DNA of 64,000 bases. It comes from Hysterangium stoloniferum. Taxonomy: Eukaryota; Basidiomycota; Agaricomycetes; Hysterangiales; Hysterangiaceae. Both the position numbers and the translations under genes were made by a program. The stretch lies in the NCBI GenBank assembly GCA_015178975.1, contig WHVD01000002.1, forward strand, positions 682,001 through 746,000. Direction: 5' to 3'. This document shows positions 47,721 to 59,246 of this stretch, one piece after another; position 1 is the first letter of the stretch; each line of letters starts with the position of its first letter. The notes under the pieces are model-generated. The model ran no database searches, had not been told where the DNA came from, and saw nothing but the letters and a program-made list of their open reading frames with translations.

Positions 47721-48565
47721 CAGTTACAACTTTCTATTGATTTAACAATTTGAGCACAGTCTTCATGCTCACACTCCAAGTAAAGTAATTATCTTTGCAT
47801 AACTTCAGCAAACCCTGGTAAGCACTCCTAGTGCTTGTTTTGTAGTCTTTAATATTATCCAGAGTGGCCATATTCACAACGTTTAACTAGACTTGCTACT
47901 TGAATTTAATCAATATAAAGGGCCAGGGCCCGTATTCTAATAGCAATTTTTGTACTAATTATACATAACGAGTTATACTTTGAAGTAAAGAGAAAACAAT
48001 ATGACCACATACTCTTAGTGTCAATAAAATCACTGAGAGACATTTCCCTACTAGACTGCATGTATATAATAGTATATTTTGAACGAAATTCTAACCGAAA
48101 CAGAACATATTGTGTCATTTCGAGACACATTGTCTCATATTTGTTTGCATCCTAAGTTCTTCAACACTTGTTTTCTAATAGTCATCCATGATTGTCATGT
48201 AAGTGAGAGAAGCAATGATGGCTTAATCGAATGCCGAAGGGGTGTTTCCAACCCATCCATATTTTTCTAGCACCGATATGCAATTGGAATTGGATAAGAG
48301 TGACGTTCCGGTGAACGGAATGGCGATCAGACATAGGAGGGACCGGGAAGCAATTTTGCAACGTGAAAGGTATCCGAAGTAGTCAGGCCGGGGGTCAAAC
48401 ACCGCCAAAATGTCGATTAAGGCGCCTATCGCCTTTTCTGCCCGTATTTGTGTACACGAAAATCGGGCATCCGGAGAAGCTGCTATTAGCTTTATTATTA
48501 TTTCGATTATTTCGGCGACACGGTAGGGGTGTGTTGTATATTGGTCGCGTTGGGTCGAAGGGGCA

Positions 48566-50114
48566 CTAGAAGAAAAAGGTAATTAATAGATTAGTTGTCA
48601 CAGACATGTATTTAACGTGCCGTAGGTAGAAAAAGAAAAATGAAGCTATGCGATCCACCTTTCTGGTGTAGTTCACCAGCATTACCCTGTCCATAAAGTA
48701 ACTGCTCATAGCCAATTCCCCTAAGAAGAGACGGTCGTAAATTTGATAGTGCCTCAACAATGGCGTAGTGCCAGTTAAGCCAAAGAAAATATCCAATTGC
48801 CCCTCGGTTAATATTTTAAACCGTGCATCCTGTTGTGAACATGCTATGGATAATCGCATTTGTCGGTTGAAGAGGAGACAATCTTCCTCCAGGAATCGTC
48901 TTCGATTGCATCTGTTTCAAATTGAGTCAGTTTAGGGTGGGGAATATAGACGCATATCTCACGGTTGCAGCGAGAATTCCAAATAGCTGTGAATAGCATC
49001 GAGCTCTGCGGGTGATAACTTACGTAAATGGCGGAAATTTTCCACGATCCTTGTAATCACCACAGAAAGAAGCGAATAATCCTGGTCCGACAACCCATTT
49101 AAAGACGTGAGAATGACAATGAAAGTGGAAGTGATCTGGCTATAGTCAATATGCAGTGGTGCGCTGGTCAGGCTTTTATACAGCGCGGACGCAATTTCTG
49201 TCGAGCCCGCGCAGTACCTTGGGTCACCGAAGAAATTGAATGCGTCTCCCAAGCATGTAAGGAGGGACAATTGATAACACTTATCAGCATCGGGCTTCAG
49301 TGGGCCGACAGGAGGCAAAAATACGCACGCCCAGGCATTGCGTAAAAGCTCATTGGCTCGCTGTCGTATATATAATGGGTAACAGGGTCTATAAAGACGT
49401 ACAAAAGTGGATGCGGAAAATTAGTGAGTAGATAATTCATGCTGGTGAGCCTTACCTCATTAGATCAGCAGTTTCCTGGATCATTATGCCAACCGCCTGT
49501 GTAGACGGACGGTGCGGGCCACTCCAAAGCCTTTGTTTTCGTTTGTACAACGCTAGTTTGCACATTATTCTGAAGACTTTCGAGCCATGCAGTAGTTTCT
49601 TTCCAGTTCTCTTCAAAGCGAGCCCACAAAAATACCCTGGCCCAATCGCAATATCATCACTGCTGCTTGCATCTGTTTCTCCCCATTCGGTAGGTTCATC
49701 CTCGTTACACTCGAAGCTTGTTGAGACAGTTGGGGCTTCCAGTGCGTTGGAACCTGACACTAGCCCTCGAAACTAGAAGGCAAGGTACTGAGTCAGTAAT
49801 TTGTAGTAGATGTTTTAGTAGGTTCGCACGATGTCCTCTACCCAAATTGATATCTGTCTGTCTGAGAGCGGAATATGGTCAACGGAATACTCCCCTCGCA
49901 GGCAAAATTTATGGTTAGATGCGTTACACGCCCACTTTTCTCGCAGGATATTGTAGATGTTGTTCCTAAGAAAGGGATGGTGACACTTCTCGAGACTGGA
50001 AGCTACAGGTGATATAACCAAAGGTGGTAAGGCTTCCGCACTGTCGTCCTGAGTGCAAGTTCGCATTTCTTGCATCTCATAACTATTAAGTGTGGTCTCC
50101 GTCTGGTGGGCCAT
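48566..50114 (-). CDS. Unrecognised multi-exon host gene
   Basis: I do not recognise the family. Likely exons on the minus strand: 50,114 to about 49,832 (MAHQTETTLNSYEMQEM...; DHIPLSDRQISIWVED), then after a 57-bp GT-AG intron about 49,774-49,452 (acidic start, ADLMR end), about 49,395-48,960 (YIRQRANELLRNAWACVFLP; VENFRHLRKLSPAELDAIHS), and a last part below 48,920 (EDDSWRKIVSS...; 48,859-48,566). In the second exon two overlapping frames both look protein-like, so either a frame change or an unseen intron is present. CpG content is normal, unlike the retrotransposon areas, which supports a host gene. No stop-free full model could be made with confidence. Confidence 0.4.
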
Positions 50115-50170
50115 TAGCTATCAAACCTTGTTTTGTAAGGCGAGGCCTTTTGTCATGACGTCCTCATGAA

Positions 50171-52740
50171 TTTAATTTCAAATGTGCAGTGTCCTCCACA
50201 GCCTCACTGTGCAGGTTGGAAAACAAGCGCCAAAACTATTCAGAGATTTCCCTTCTGAAGAAGAATAAATAACAGCTTCTTTCGGAAGTGACGGCTTGTA
50301 TTTCAGACAACAGGCCACGGCGTCTGATATGAGGCTGCGCAGTGGGGTTCGTCCAACTCCATATGAATTTCTGAGAGCCGCGTATGGTGCGAGACCCCAA
50401 CTTTGAACAAGAAAGATGATTGATGTAAAAAGGATTCAATTTCTTCTCAAAATTGGCCACCGTGGAAGCGGCAATTCCGAGTTATGTGTGACTTATATTG
50501 CTTGGAACGGAAGGCCTTCACTTGAAATTGCGCCACCTCCGCTGATCATCTGATCAAGGCGCCTCTGCGTGCTTGTTCTACACAGCTCTTCAAATTGTGA
50601 GACATTGGCGAAATGGTGGGGGCGGGTAAAGTATTTTATTAGTTGCAAATGGGCGAGGTCACATCAGGGATTTGGGAATGTCTACACCCACTATAGACGG
50701 CATACTTACTGATCTTCCCACTTTCCTGATACAGAGGAGATATTTGCCACACACCCATCCGATGGATTTCTGTGAGTATTTAAATGTTCCAACTGATATG
50801 ATCTGGAGATACTTGGTAAGTTGTTACAAAGACATTGGTAAAACATTGGTAAGAAACTTCATTATATTAACGGAAGAGTTTGTGTTTCACGTATTGTCAT
50901 GCTATGTATGACTGGGTGATGTCGGAACTCAGTTACCGACATCCGGTTCATCTTGTGAGTGGTCAGAGATGTCGATCATATGACCACGAATGGAGGACTT
51001 GTCGTTGGACACTTCGGAGATGTCAGGCTCCAACAGTGGGGACAGTTGTATTTCCAACAAAGCTCCTTACACCGCAATTGATGTACTAAGTTTCAACATT
51101 CAAAGTTCAAACCCGACGGGGAGTAGGCATATCAAAAAAATTCATTTTCGCTGGTCAAGTTGGCCACTGTCCAAAATAGGTAGTGACTCAGGTGCGGCCC
51201 ATAGTTCATCAAAATGCCTTCCTTGCTCTCGCTTGATCGTGTCGGAGATCATTTTAATACATTGAATTACAAAGGAACACAGAAACGAAGGAAAGAAGTC
51301 ATAGAATTAGGCAGGTGATATCCTGAGCCCATCACACAGAATGAGCAGCTATAAACACTCCATGACAATTTGCCTAAGATTGAATGCAGAAAAGTCAGAG
51401 AGGCAAAGCAGGGAAAACATCAGGAAAGTGGGGAGATCAGTAAGTATGCCATCTATATTGTCTAGAGCCATCTAGGAGAGTGTAAGGGTTCTGCTATGAA
51501 GAAGTAGCATAATCCCTCAGAGAGCTCTTGCAAAAGGGAATGAAATGAGTAGGACTAGGTTCCTATTCGAAAGAGACTATCGTAACCATACAAGAGATCT
51601 ACCTATTTATGATAATAGTAGTAGAGCCCCTTGCAACAAGTCAAAACCTCATGAAACAAACACACTTGTAGTCTAAGACACCACCGGTCAGGCGGGCCCG
51701 GCGGCCCGATGCCAAGTCCACCCTAACCCAAGTCCACTACTGTTACAGAGAGCTAGCTAGCTTGGCTAGACTCAGTTAGACACACTACTTTCGCAAGATC
51801 CCTATTTACTAGTTGGTATAAAAGCTTACTATAGGTCTAGGGAGTCTAGGGAGTCTAAGGAGTCTACATAATAGGTGTAGACATTCCCAAATCCCTGATG
51901 AAAGGTTTGGAAGAGCACAGTTTAAGGTAGATCTGCTTTTAAATTCATCGGTGCACACTTGATGTACACGCAACATATGTCTCACTTTCAGAATAACGGC
52001 GAGAGGGTGAGGATAATATGCCACCAGTCACACATTGATGGTCCTACTTGGCCATGATCTACCATATGCTCACATGTTGTGAGCGCCTGGCAGCACAGTT
52101 TACAATGAATATGTTGTCAATGTTGACCAAGTCCCCAGGGGTTCAGGGGTATTTGGCAAGTGTATCCATTTCAGAGGTTGACCCAACTCCATCTTAAGAT
52201 TCGTTATAATCTCAGGGCTCAGGTAAAATACAGAAATGAAGGCGTACGTACTAAGAACTTCTTTAATGGTGCACTCTGCATAGCAAGTTTCCCTATTCCA
52301 TCGAGTTCGTTTGTAATTGGCAGCATGGAAAATAGTCAACTGGGTCATAAGTCTGTTGTTTGGCCTGGAGAGGTGTGTTTGATATAACTTAGACGTCTCA
52401 TAAATACTCTTACTGGATAGAGGGTTGGGATTTGCAAATTAATGACAAAGCAGATTCTACATCGCGTCGTCATCTCACAAGTCTCTGAATCTGGAGACCA
52501 CATGACAGTGCATCACATTTCAAACTCTGCAGATATGTCCAGATGAACATCATTTAGGGCAGGGGTTCTGCATTGACATGGGCCTCTGGCGGTGTGATAC
52601 TAGTGGTCATTGGGGCCATAGAAAGGCCTCCAAGAGGCCTCATTCCAAAATACTTCAGCCATGTGGGGCCGTCCGAACCTCATTGCTCAGCTTCACAAAT
52701 GGTAATTTCGCCTTATGAGACAGGCTCCAAGGCATAAATA
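50171..52740. other. No supported gene; repeat fragments
   Basis: Contains repeat D pieces (50,655-50,735; 51,410-51,480; 51,795-51,900, the last with a ggtataaaagc promoter-like block) and short open stretches (for example 50,990-51,265 plus and 52,100-52,348 minus) without motifs. The 13-mer attagttgcaaat near 50,639 resembles a Harbinger end but is too short to trust. Confidence 0.4.
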
Positions 52741-53651
52741 GCCAAACCACCTGGATCAATGTCATCATCAAAGCCAGATGTTCCACTCATTGTAGAAACA
52801 GACACTTTTCACTATGTGTTAGGTACAATTTTATCTATCCAGGGTTCCAAGGGTGAAGTGCACCTGGTAGCTTTCCTCTCCCAGACTTTCACTGGACCTG
52901 AGCTCAATTATGTCAGGGGACCCTCTGTCACAGACCCCAGGGAGCATCATTCTTATTGAAGTCCCTGAGTCCACAGTCCAACCCTATGCCTTTCATCACT
53001 TTCCCTCTCCTTGTGGATATCAACTACTCTGGCTAATACATGCCTCTGAGGAGTAGGTGATTAACTTCAGAAGCTCATAGCATTAGTGTTCCATTGGGGG
53101 AAGGGCCTCTGTTCTGTATTAGGGTAGAGTTATTTTTAGACTACTGGGTGCCTATGGGTGACACCTTGCAGGGAGTTCCTTAGACTGTTTCTCTTTGGAT
53201 TCCCTCCTGCTAGCCTTGTGTGAGCCACAGCTAGTAGGGGTTGCCCTTACAAATTACGATGTCCATGACAAGGAACTCTATTTGAAGCTTCAGAACTTGG
53301 CAACACTACCTGGGTAGATTGGGAAGCATCAAAAACCATATGGCCTTCTCAAACAACTTCTGGTACTAGACTACCAATGGAATTTGATTTTTATGGATTT
53401 TATTCAGTGCCTAGCAGACTATGAAGGTCATACTGTAATCATAGTCATTGTTGACAGATTCTTTAAGTAAGGTATTTTCATCCCTCCACATGACACTATT
53501 AATCTGTGCAACTAGTGGAACCTTTTATCATTCATTCATGTATTTTCCAAGCATGGTGTCCCATCCAACATAACTTCTGATCAGTGTTCCAAGTTTGTAT
53601 CTCATTTCTTTAGATTCCTCAGAAAAGCCCATGACATGAAATTACTTTATG
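52741..53651 (+). mobile_element. E5: fragment of Ty3/gypsy pol
   Basis: Fossil fragment on the plus strand related to E1/E2/E4: the RT/RNase H border (52,760-52,920, VETD...YVLGTILSIQ and HLVAFLSQTFTGPELNY), then, after unrelated-looking sequence, integrase (53,340-53,645; YGLLKQL, HVFSKHGVPS). Broken many times and ended by a Tc1 relic. Confidence 0.8.
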
Positions 53652-54330
53652 CAGTGGCTCAAAAAAAATCATTGCAATGTTCTGTTGTTTTGGAAAAATT
53701 AATTCACAATACAAATACCAGACATCAGACAATTCTTAAGAATTACCCAATATAGTACAGCATCTTAGCTTGAACTTGACACTTGGCATATGTAATTTGA
53801 ATCCAAATTGGTGGAATAATAAATAAAACAAATAATCACTCATTGGAATGATTTTTTTGACCCTGTATTATTTTTACAGAAAAGCTACTATTTCAGTAAA
53901 AATATATGTCTAAACCACTTGTGAGAATAATAAAAATGTCATGTGACTTTGTTTATATCTGTTTGACATGTTGAGAGTTGGTTCAACTATTCCTTAGCCT
54001 TGACCACCACCATGAAAGCTATTTCTGCTACTTAGCACTTTACTATTATCTCTCTTCTTCAAGAGGGGTATTTCTACACTCAAATCCAGACTAAAACTGG
54101 TTTAAGGAGGGCTACAATCAGCAGGATCAAGGCTGAAATGCTTGCAGATAAAGAAAACAACCCAGCTGGCTGTCCTTCCAAGCTTACTACTTATGACAAA
54201 TAGTCAATTGTCCATCAAATTAGCTCTGAAAAACTTGACAATATGTTCAAGCTACCCACTTGTGAAGATCCATTCCCAGAGACTCCACTGAGTATTTCCC
54301 AGAAATCATATCAGGTTCCGAACTATATTC
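53652..54330 (+). mobile_element. Tc1-type relic with N-terminal transposase part
   Basis: Starts CAGTGGCTCAAAAAAAATC (53,652), and an inverted related motif (ending gatttttttgaccctgta) lies at about 53,860-53,880, so a repeat of about 228 bp has inverted sites at its two ends, as in the 8,280-9,889 element. A decayed helix-turn-helix part follows on the plus strand (YTQIQTKTGLRRATISRIK..., then a GCPSKLTTYD motif, about 54,070-54,200) with several stops. The catalytic domain is absent. Confidence 0.75.
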
Positions 54331-54431
54331 TGGACTAGTATCAAGATCTGGAATCCACCAGAACCTGACCCTCACTCCTCAAGTACCCTTCACATCCTGT
54401 TCTGGTATTCTGCACTCAACTAGACACCTTC

Positions 54432-56121
54432 TGTTATGACCCAGAACCCATTGGACTCCGCCCTTCTGTCACAACCATCACAAGTCACAACATTGTCACA
54501 AACAATCAAAGGTAACTTTCGACAACTCTTCGACTCATTGAATTACTTCGACTCATTGAATTACTTCGACTCATTGAATTACTTCGACTCATTGAATTAA
54601 ACTCGACAAACCCAAACATTATTTGACAACATCAAATCTCTTTCGACATGTCTCATTTCAATGTCATGTATGATTTCATTATTAGTTCATAACATAGTCA
54701 TAATGATACAAAGAAAAGTATAAAGGGAAATATCTGTAAATTAGTGATACTAGTAATCTAACTTGTTGTAACTTCTTCGACAAATACTTCTGTGAGTTCT
54801 CGCAACTGGTAATAGCCTCTTACTTCATCAACAGGGGGAATATATACTTTGTCGAATGAGGCTATCGAGTTCGATCAGTAGAATATTATTCGACTTTATT
54901 GAAGAATAATTGATTTGTGACACCTTCCCCAGATAGTATCTCCAAGTGTCCTTGGTCATTTCCCAACCTGGACTCCCCATGTTTGTTCTAGATACTTTGG
55001 TCCATGACTCAACCTTCACCAGATCATCCTTGTTAACCCTTCTCTATGCCAATGTTCCAACTTGCCCGGAACCCATGGCATTCCTTGAAATACACACACT
55101 TAGTCATTATAGTGTTAGGGTTCATTTCCAGATAGTATTGGATATCCGTGGATATTCTGACTCACTTCCTTTGTTTCACATTTGGTAACTGACTGGTTGA
55201 CAAATGTGTTATGAATGTACAAGCTCAAATTCCAATAATATTCAATTTAATATATCTTTGACTTTCCTTTGACATTCCTTCAACTTGTCTCAGTCTGACA
55301 TCAATCATGATTTCACTCTGATACATATCATATTATCATCATAGATAATGATATATAGTATAGTATAAAAGGGCAATGATAGGAGCAAGGGAAGTCAGTC
55401 AGAAAACCTGTACCATAATTATATTATTAACTGTATTATATAATCATTAAAATTTTCCAAAGTCTTTATTCAACTTAAATATTTGTGAGCCTCTGTATCC
55501 TATACATATTTGCCTCATGCTTTATTGACAGGATGAATTAATACTTTGTCAAATAAGGCATCTGTACTCAATATTGTTGAATATTCTTTGATTGTTTATT
55601 CAACTTTATTGAGTAAATCTAATTCTTGTCAAAATGTTCATTTGTTTGTTTATTGTTCTTCCTCTTATTCCCTGATCTGTCCCCATCCTTGTATCCTCAT
55701 TTATCTTACTTGTTATTATATCCTTAGTTTGGAAACAGTTCCAAATAGGCCTGATTATACTCCCTGACTTGTAGTACAATTATTGGAACATCTATATAGT
55801 CTTCCATAGTCATGTACTTACTCTTTAGTTTTAATCTCGACTTAGTCTTCAAATTAGTTTGTATATCATTAGTCCTTATCCCTTCTATCTTTCTGTATGC
55901 TTGATATCTGGAACTCTCCAGACTCTGGACATCTCTGCCCTCTGAAATATGGACACCCAAGTGAGTGCATGAGGGCGCAGCACATAAGCTGAAGCCAAGT
56001 CCAATCTGTACTATGGTAATATTCTGATACTAACTAATTCCTGGGAAAACTGTGGACATATTTCTGGGGAAGTGTCCAGAATATCCACCAGGAATTCCAC
56101 CCTGAAATCAAGAACTTAACA
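54432..56121. repeat. Decayed LTR-type sequence (two or more copies)
   Basis: 54,432 opens TGTTATGACCCAGAACCC, like the start of LTR-A. 54,660-54,910 and 55,300-55,620 are diverged direct copies (gatttcat..tagttcata..., ...tactttgtc(g/a)aat(g/a)aggc, ...cttta ttga). 55,207-56,121 begins TGTTATG and ends AACTTAACA, and carries at 55,970-56,010 the block shared by LTR-A and LTR-B, so it may be a whole LTR of a related family. No matching target duplication seen. CpG-poor. Confidence 0.5.
54528..54599. repeat. 18-bp tandem repeat, four units
   Basis: Units ttcgactcattgaattac repeated four times in a row, with related cttcgac words around them. Lies in LTR-type sequence. Confidence 0.95.
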
Positions 56122-56567
56122 TGAATTCATTAATTCTGCCATCCCCAACTCTGTCACCCATGGACAGGAATGTATCAAATTTGAAGAAAAGCATAGAATA
56201 TCATTGTCATTCATGAAATCCTTGCTTGCTAAAAGCTGTACATCATCCTTCACCGCTGATACCTGCTCTTCAACATCCTTAACAAACCTGTACACATCAT
56301 CAAGCTTCTCACCCTCACCTTGCACCACCTATGCCTGGTGCATCCTTAGCCCAACCAGCCATTCCTGTTCACACTTCAGCCTGGCAATATGTAAGGGCCA
56401 ACCAAGCCCCAGTCCACTCTTGAAAAGCATCATGCAGCTTCACAAAGGATCACCCAACAGCCATCTCACAAGTGATAAGTGTAGCAATGGGGAACATGAC
56501 AATGAAGATGAATGTGAAAATAGTAATGCACATTCAGGCTCTGATTCAGAGTCAGGTTCTGGATTAG

Positions 56568-57403
56568 TGTTAAGGGTACGTACATGGCAGGTTTCCAGAG
56601 AAACCCACAGGAAATCCAGTAGCACTTGGCTTCAGCTTATAGGCTGCACCCTCGTGAGATTGTGGTGTCCAATTTCAAACAGGCAGATGGGAATCCTGGG
56701 GAGTCCGGGCAGAGTTCGTGGGTAAAGGGGTCATAGGTCAGAGGTTGTGGGTCGAGAGGTCAGGGAGTTGAGATAAATAAGTCAGAGGTTAAGAGATAGA
56801 TGTGTCAGAGCCCCTGGGCTCTGACTAGCGAGAGCAGTGTAATTCAGAGAGGAGTTTAGAGCGGAAAATGTACTAGATTACTGGGGAGAATCTAAGCTGA
56901 TTTTCTGACTGAATTGTATGTACAACATCTGCCAGACTATATAGACTGTGGAATGAATAACATACCAAATCCAGTAATAATGAAACGAAACTAGCAAAAC
57001 ATAAAATGGGATAAGTAACCACCAAATTTGGTGTTAGGAATGGGATGGAACAGAGCAGAGTCCAAATTGTGACAAATCATAAACCAAAACAGGAAATGGA
57101 GCAGGAGCGGAGTCCAAATCATGCCAGGTCATTTGACTATAACAGGAACAGGGTTCAGTTAGAGGGATGACAGGTTTTCCGAGCAGGGTCTGGTGACTGA
57201 TGCGTGGGACAGGGTCAGAAATAGACAGGGATGGAGTCCAGTGGGTATTCTGGTGACTGATACATGATGTAATGAAGTCGAACATGGACAAGTCTGACAT
57301 ACGGAGTCCAGCGGGAATTCCGGTAAACTGACAATTGGTGCATATAGGGTGCGGGTGTGTATACATTAGTGCCCGGAGTCCAGCGGGAATTCCGGTCATA
57401 ACA
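56568..57403 (-). repeat. Solo LTR-A inserted in R3
   Basis: 836 bp, plus strand TGTTAAGGG...CCGGTCATAACA. Flanks ATTAG (56,563-56,567) and ATTGG (57,404-57,408) are a 5-bp duplication with one change. The gene sequence is continuous across the site. Confidence 0.9.
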
Positions 57404-58119
57404 ATTGGGTTCTGGATCACGCTTGGAGTCGGGGTGACCTTCACCTCCCACATCACAGACACTTATCCATTTCCACACATTTTGGAGCAGTATCAGGATG
57501 GTCAGTGACCATCCACCGCCATCTCAATCTACTGCCAAATCATTAATGGCTGTGGCTGGCGTAGAGGGTTTTTTGATGAGAAAACTGTCTCTGCAACATG
57601 GAGCAGTATCAGGCTTGGGCCTTTTAAACATGGGGTCTGTGGCTGGAGCCAACAGTCATCAACATCAGGAGAAGAGTTTTTGAAGAAGAGGTCATGTGGA
57701 CAGACCTGGTGTGGGATGTGTTGAAAGAGACTGTAGCAGATTTTGTGGAGATGGTGAGTCTTGGGAAATATCTTGAATTTGTGTGAGTCCTGATGCTTAC
57801 ATTGATTTTCTTAGAGGGACATCCAAATGTGTCTTACTCACTATTGTAGCACCCAAAGAACTAGGGATTGGACTGATATGTGGAGTGATATTTGTTGATG
57901 TGTATGTTGGTGAGCTACTTGAGCCTACAATAATATATCAGAATTTTCAGTAATTTTTCACACTAGAAAATGCTTTCCCAGTTTCAGCTTCACACACTTG
58001 CTACTCATGTGCAGAATGTAAGACTATTATCTGCTGCAGGTGCAGACAGACACTAGAATGAGTGATGGGGAATAAAACCACTACTTTATTCAAAATCCAC
58101 ATGTAGATAATATAAACAA

Positions 58120-58218
58120 GTGGAGAACAATGGGAAGTGAGAACAATGAGGAATGGACAACAATGGGGAGTGGACAACAATGGGATATGGACAACAATGG
58201 GGTCTGGACAACAATGGA
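58120..58218. repeat. Short minisatellite, about six units
   Basis: Imperfect 16-17-bp units around tggacaacaatgggg(a/t), each slightly different. Lies in the non-homologous insert of R3. Confidence 0.9.
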
Positions 58219-58504
58219 ACTAACTATGTATTACCAAATTGCAGTGTAGGGAGTCTCACTCCCATACAGGAAATATGCCCCTTCTGGTTTGAGATACAAT
58301 GCAGGTAAGAATCCATATTGTATATCCATCCACTACATCCTTCACTGCTCCATTCAAGGCACAAACTACCATTTTATCCACATGTGACCAGTGCAACACT
58401 GCCATCAAAATCTGAACTCCCAGAATGGCTCCCATTTGTGAAAAGTGTATATCCCTCCCTACCCTCTGTGCAATTTGTCACCTGCCAGTTTATAAACTTC
58501 TTGT

Positions 58505-59246
58505 TGTTACAACCGTGTCGCAACCCTATCGGTCCCCGAGGTTATTGCCACTTATCGATGATTCAAGTTACTGTTCAAGTCACCACATCGGAAACCATCG
58601 GCCTCCCAATGCTGATGTATGCTTTCACAATGATCAAACTCTGTTTACGCCCACGTCAAGATATACTCGCACTATCTGGTTAAACTTTGATACATCCCTT
58701 TTTATTATGATGATCCGTTTTATCCTATGTTTCACATATGTCTATATATATCTGTAACCCTCGAACTATTTCCTTTTACCGTAGTTCCACTCTCAGTTAT
58801 CATCGGCCTCCAAACTAATCATAAACTTCCCGTTCCTAGTCAAGCTTATTGTTAATACCGTTTTCCGCCTTTCTCCCCATTAGTATTTTCTAGACACCTG
58901 TTACTTGTATATGAACCCACTGTAGTTGTAGTTACTAGGCAATCAGAATATGGACTCAGAATACCCTCTTATGCCCCTGGAAGTCTCATACTAAGAATTC
59001 TGTCTTCCACCTTCACATGTGCTCGCCTCCCTTCGGTCCCCGACCCCTTGGCCGGACACTTGACTTATCCCTCAGTTCTGATCAGTAGTTTCACCGAGAG
59101 GTACTCATTGGGATGAGTCTTTGCCCACCCGAAATTTAAGGATGCCTGATGGACAACTGCGAGGGTGCAGCACATAAGCTGAAGCCAAGTACTTCTGATC
59201 AGTCCCCGTCGGACCACCGACATTAGTCAGTTTCCAGTTCTTAACA
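58505..59246 (+). repeat. LTR-B, 5' LTR of E4
   Basis: 742 bp, TGTTACAACCGTGTCGC...GTTCTTAACA. TATA-like tatatgaa near 58,908. A probable transcription start follows at ATCAGAATAT (58,942-58,951), which is complementary to ATATTCTGAT just after the LTR (59,249-59,258). Same family as the solo LTR at 17,901-18,625. Confidence 0.9.

Larger units (their letters stand above)
56140..58504 (+). pseudogene. R3: third copy of the Rtc1/WDR24-like gene, CpG-stripped and split
   Basis: Matches R1/R2 from the GRxRIKF region (56,165) through the Ser-rich linker, is interrupted by a solo LTR-A (56,568-57,403), resumes in the linker (57,411-57,690), continues through RRRVFEEEVMWTDLVWDVLK, the GDVQMC region and the zinc ribbon (APICEKC, about 58,428-58,450), and is cut at CAICHLPVYKLL by the LTR of E4 (58,505). 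It keeps an open frame where R2 has a TAA, so it was copied before that change. A roughly 280-bp insert with a minisatellite (58,015-58,290) replaces the place where R2 has its ribozyme insert. Confidence 0.75.

Noticed and set aside
50636-50652. Possible third Harbinger end (attagttgcaaat)
   Set aside because: Only about 13 matching bases and no outer end sequence; could be chance.
51885-51915. ctgatgaaag as a second hammerhead core
   Set aside because: No complementary stem II, no GAAA partner at the right spacing and no flanking stem; also part of a dispersed LTR-like repeat.
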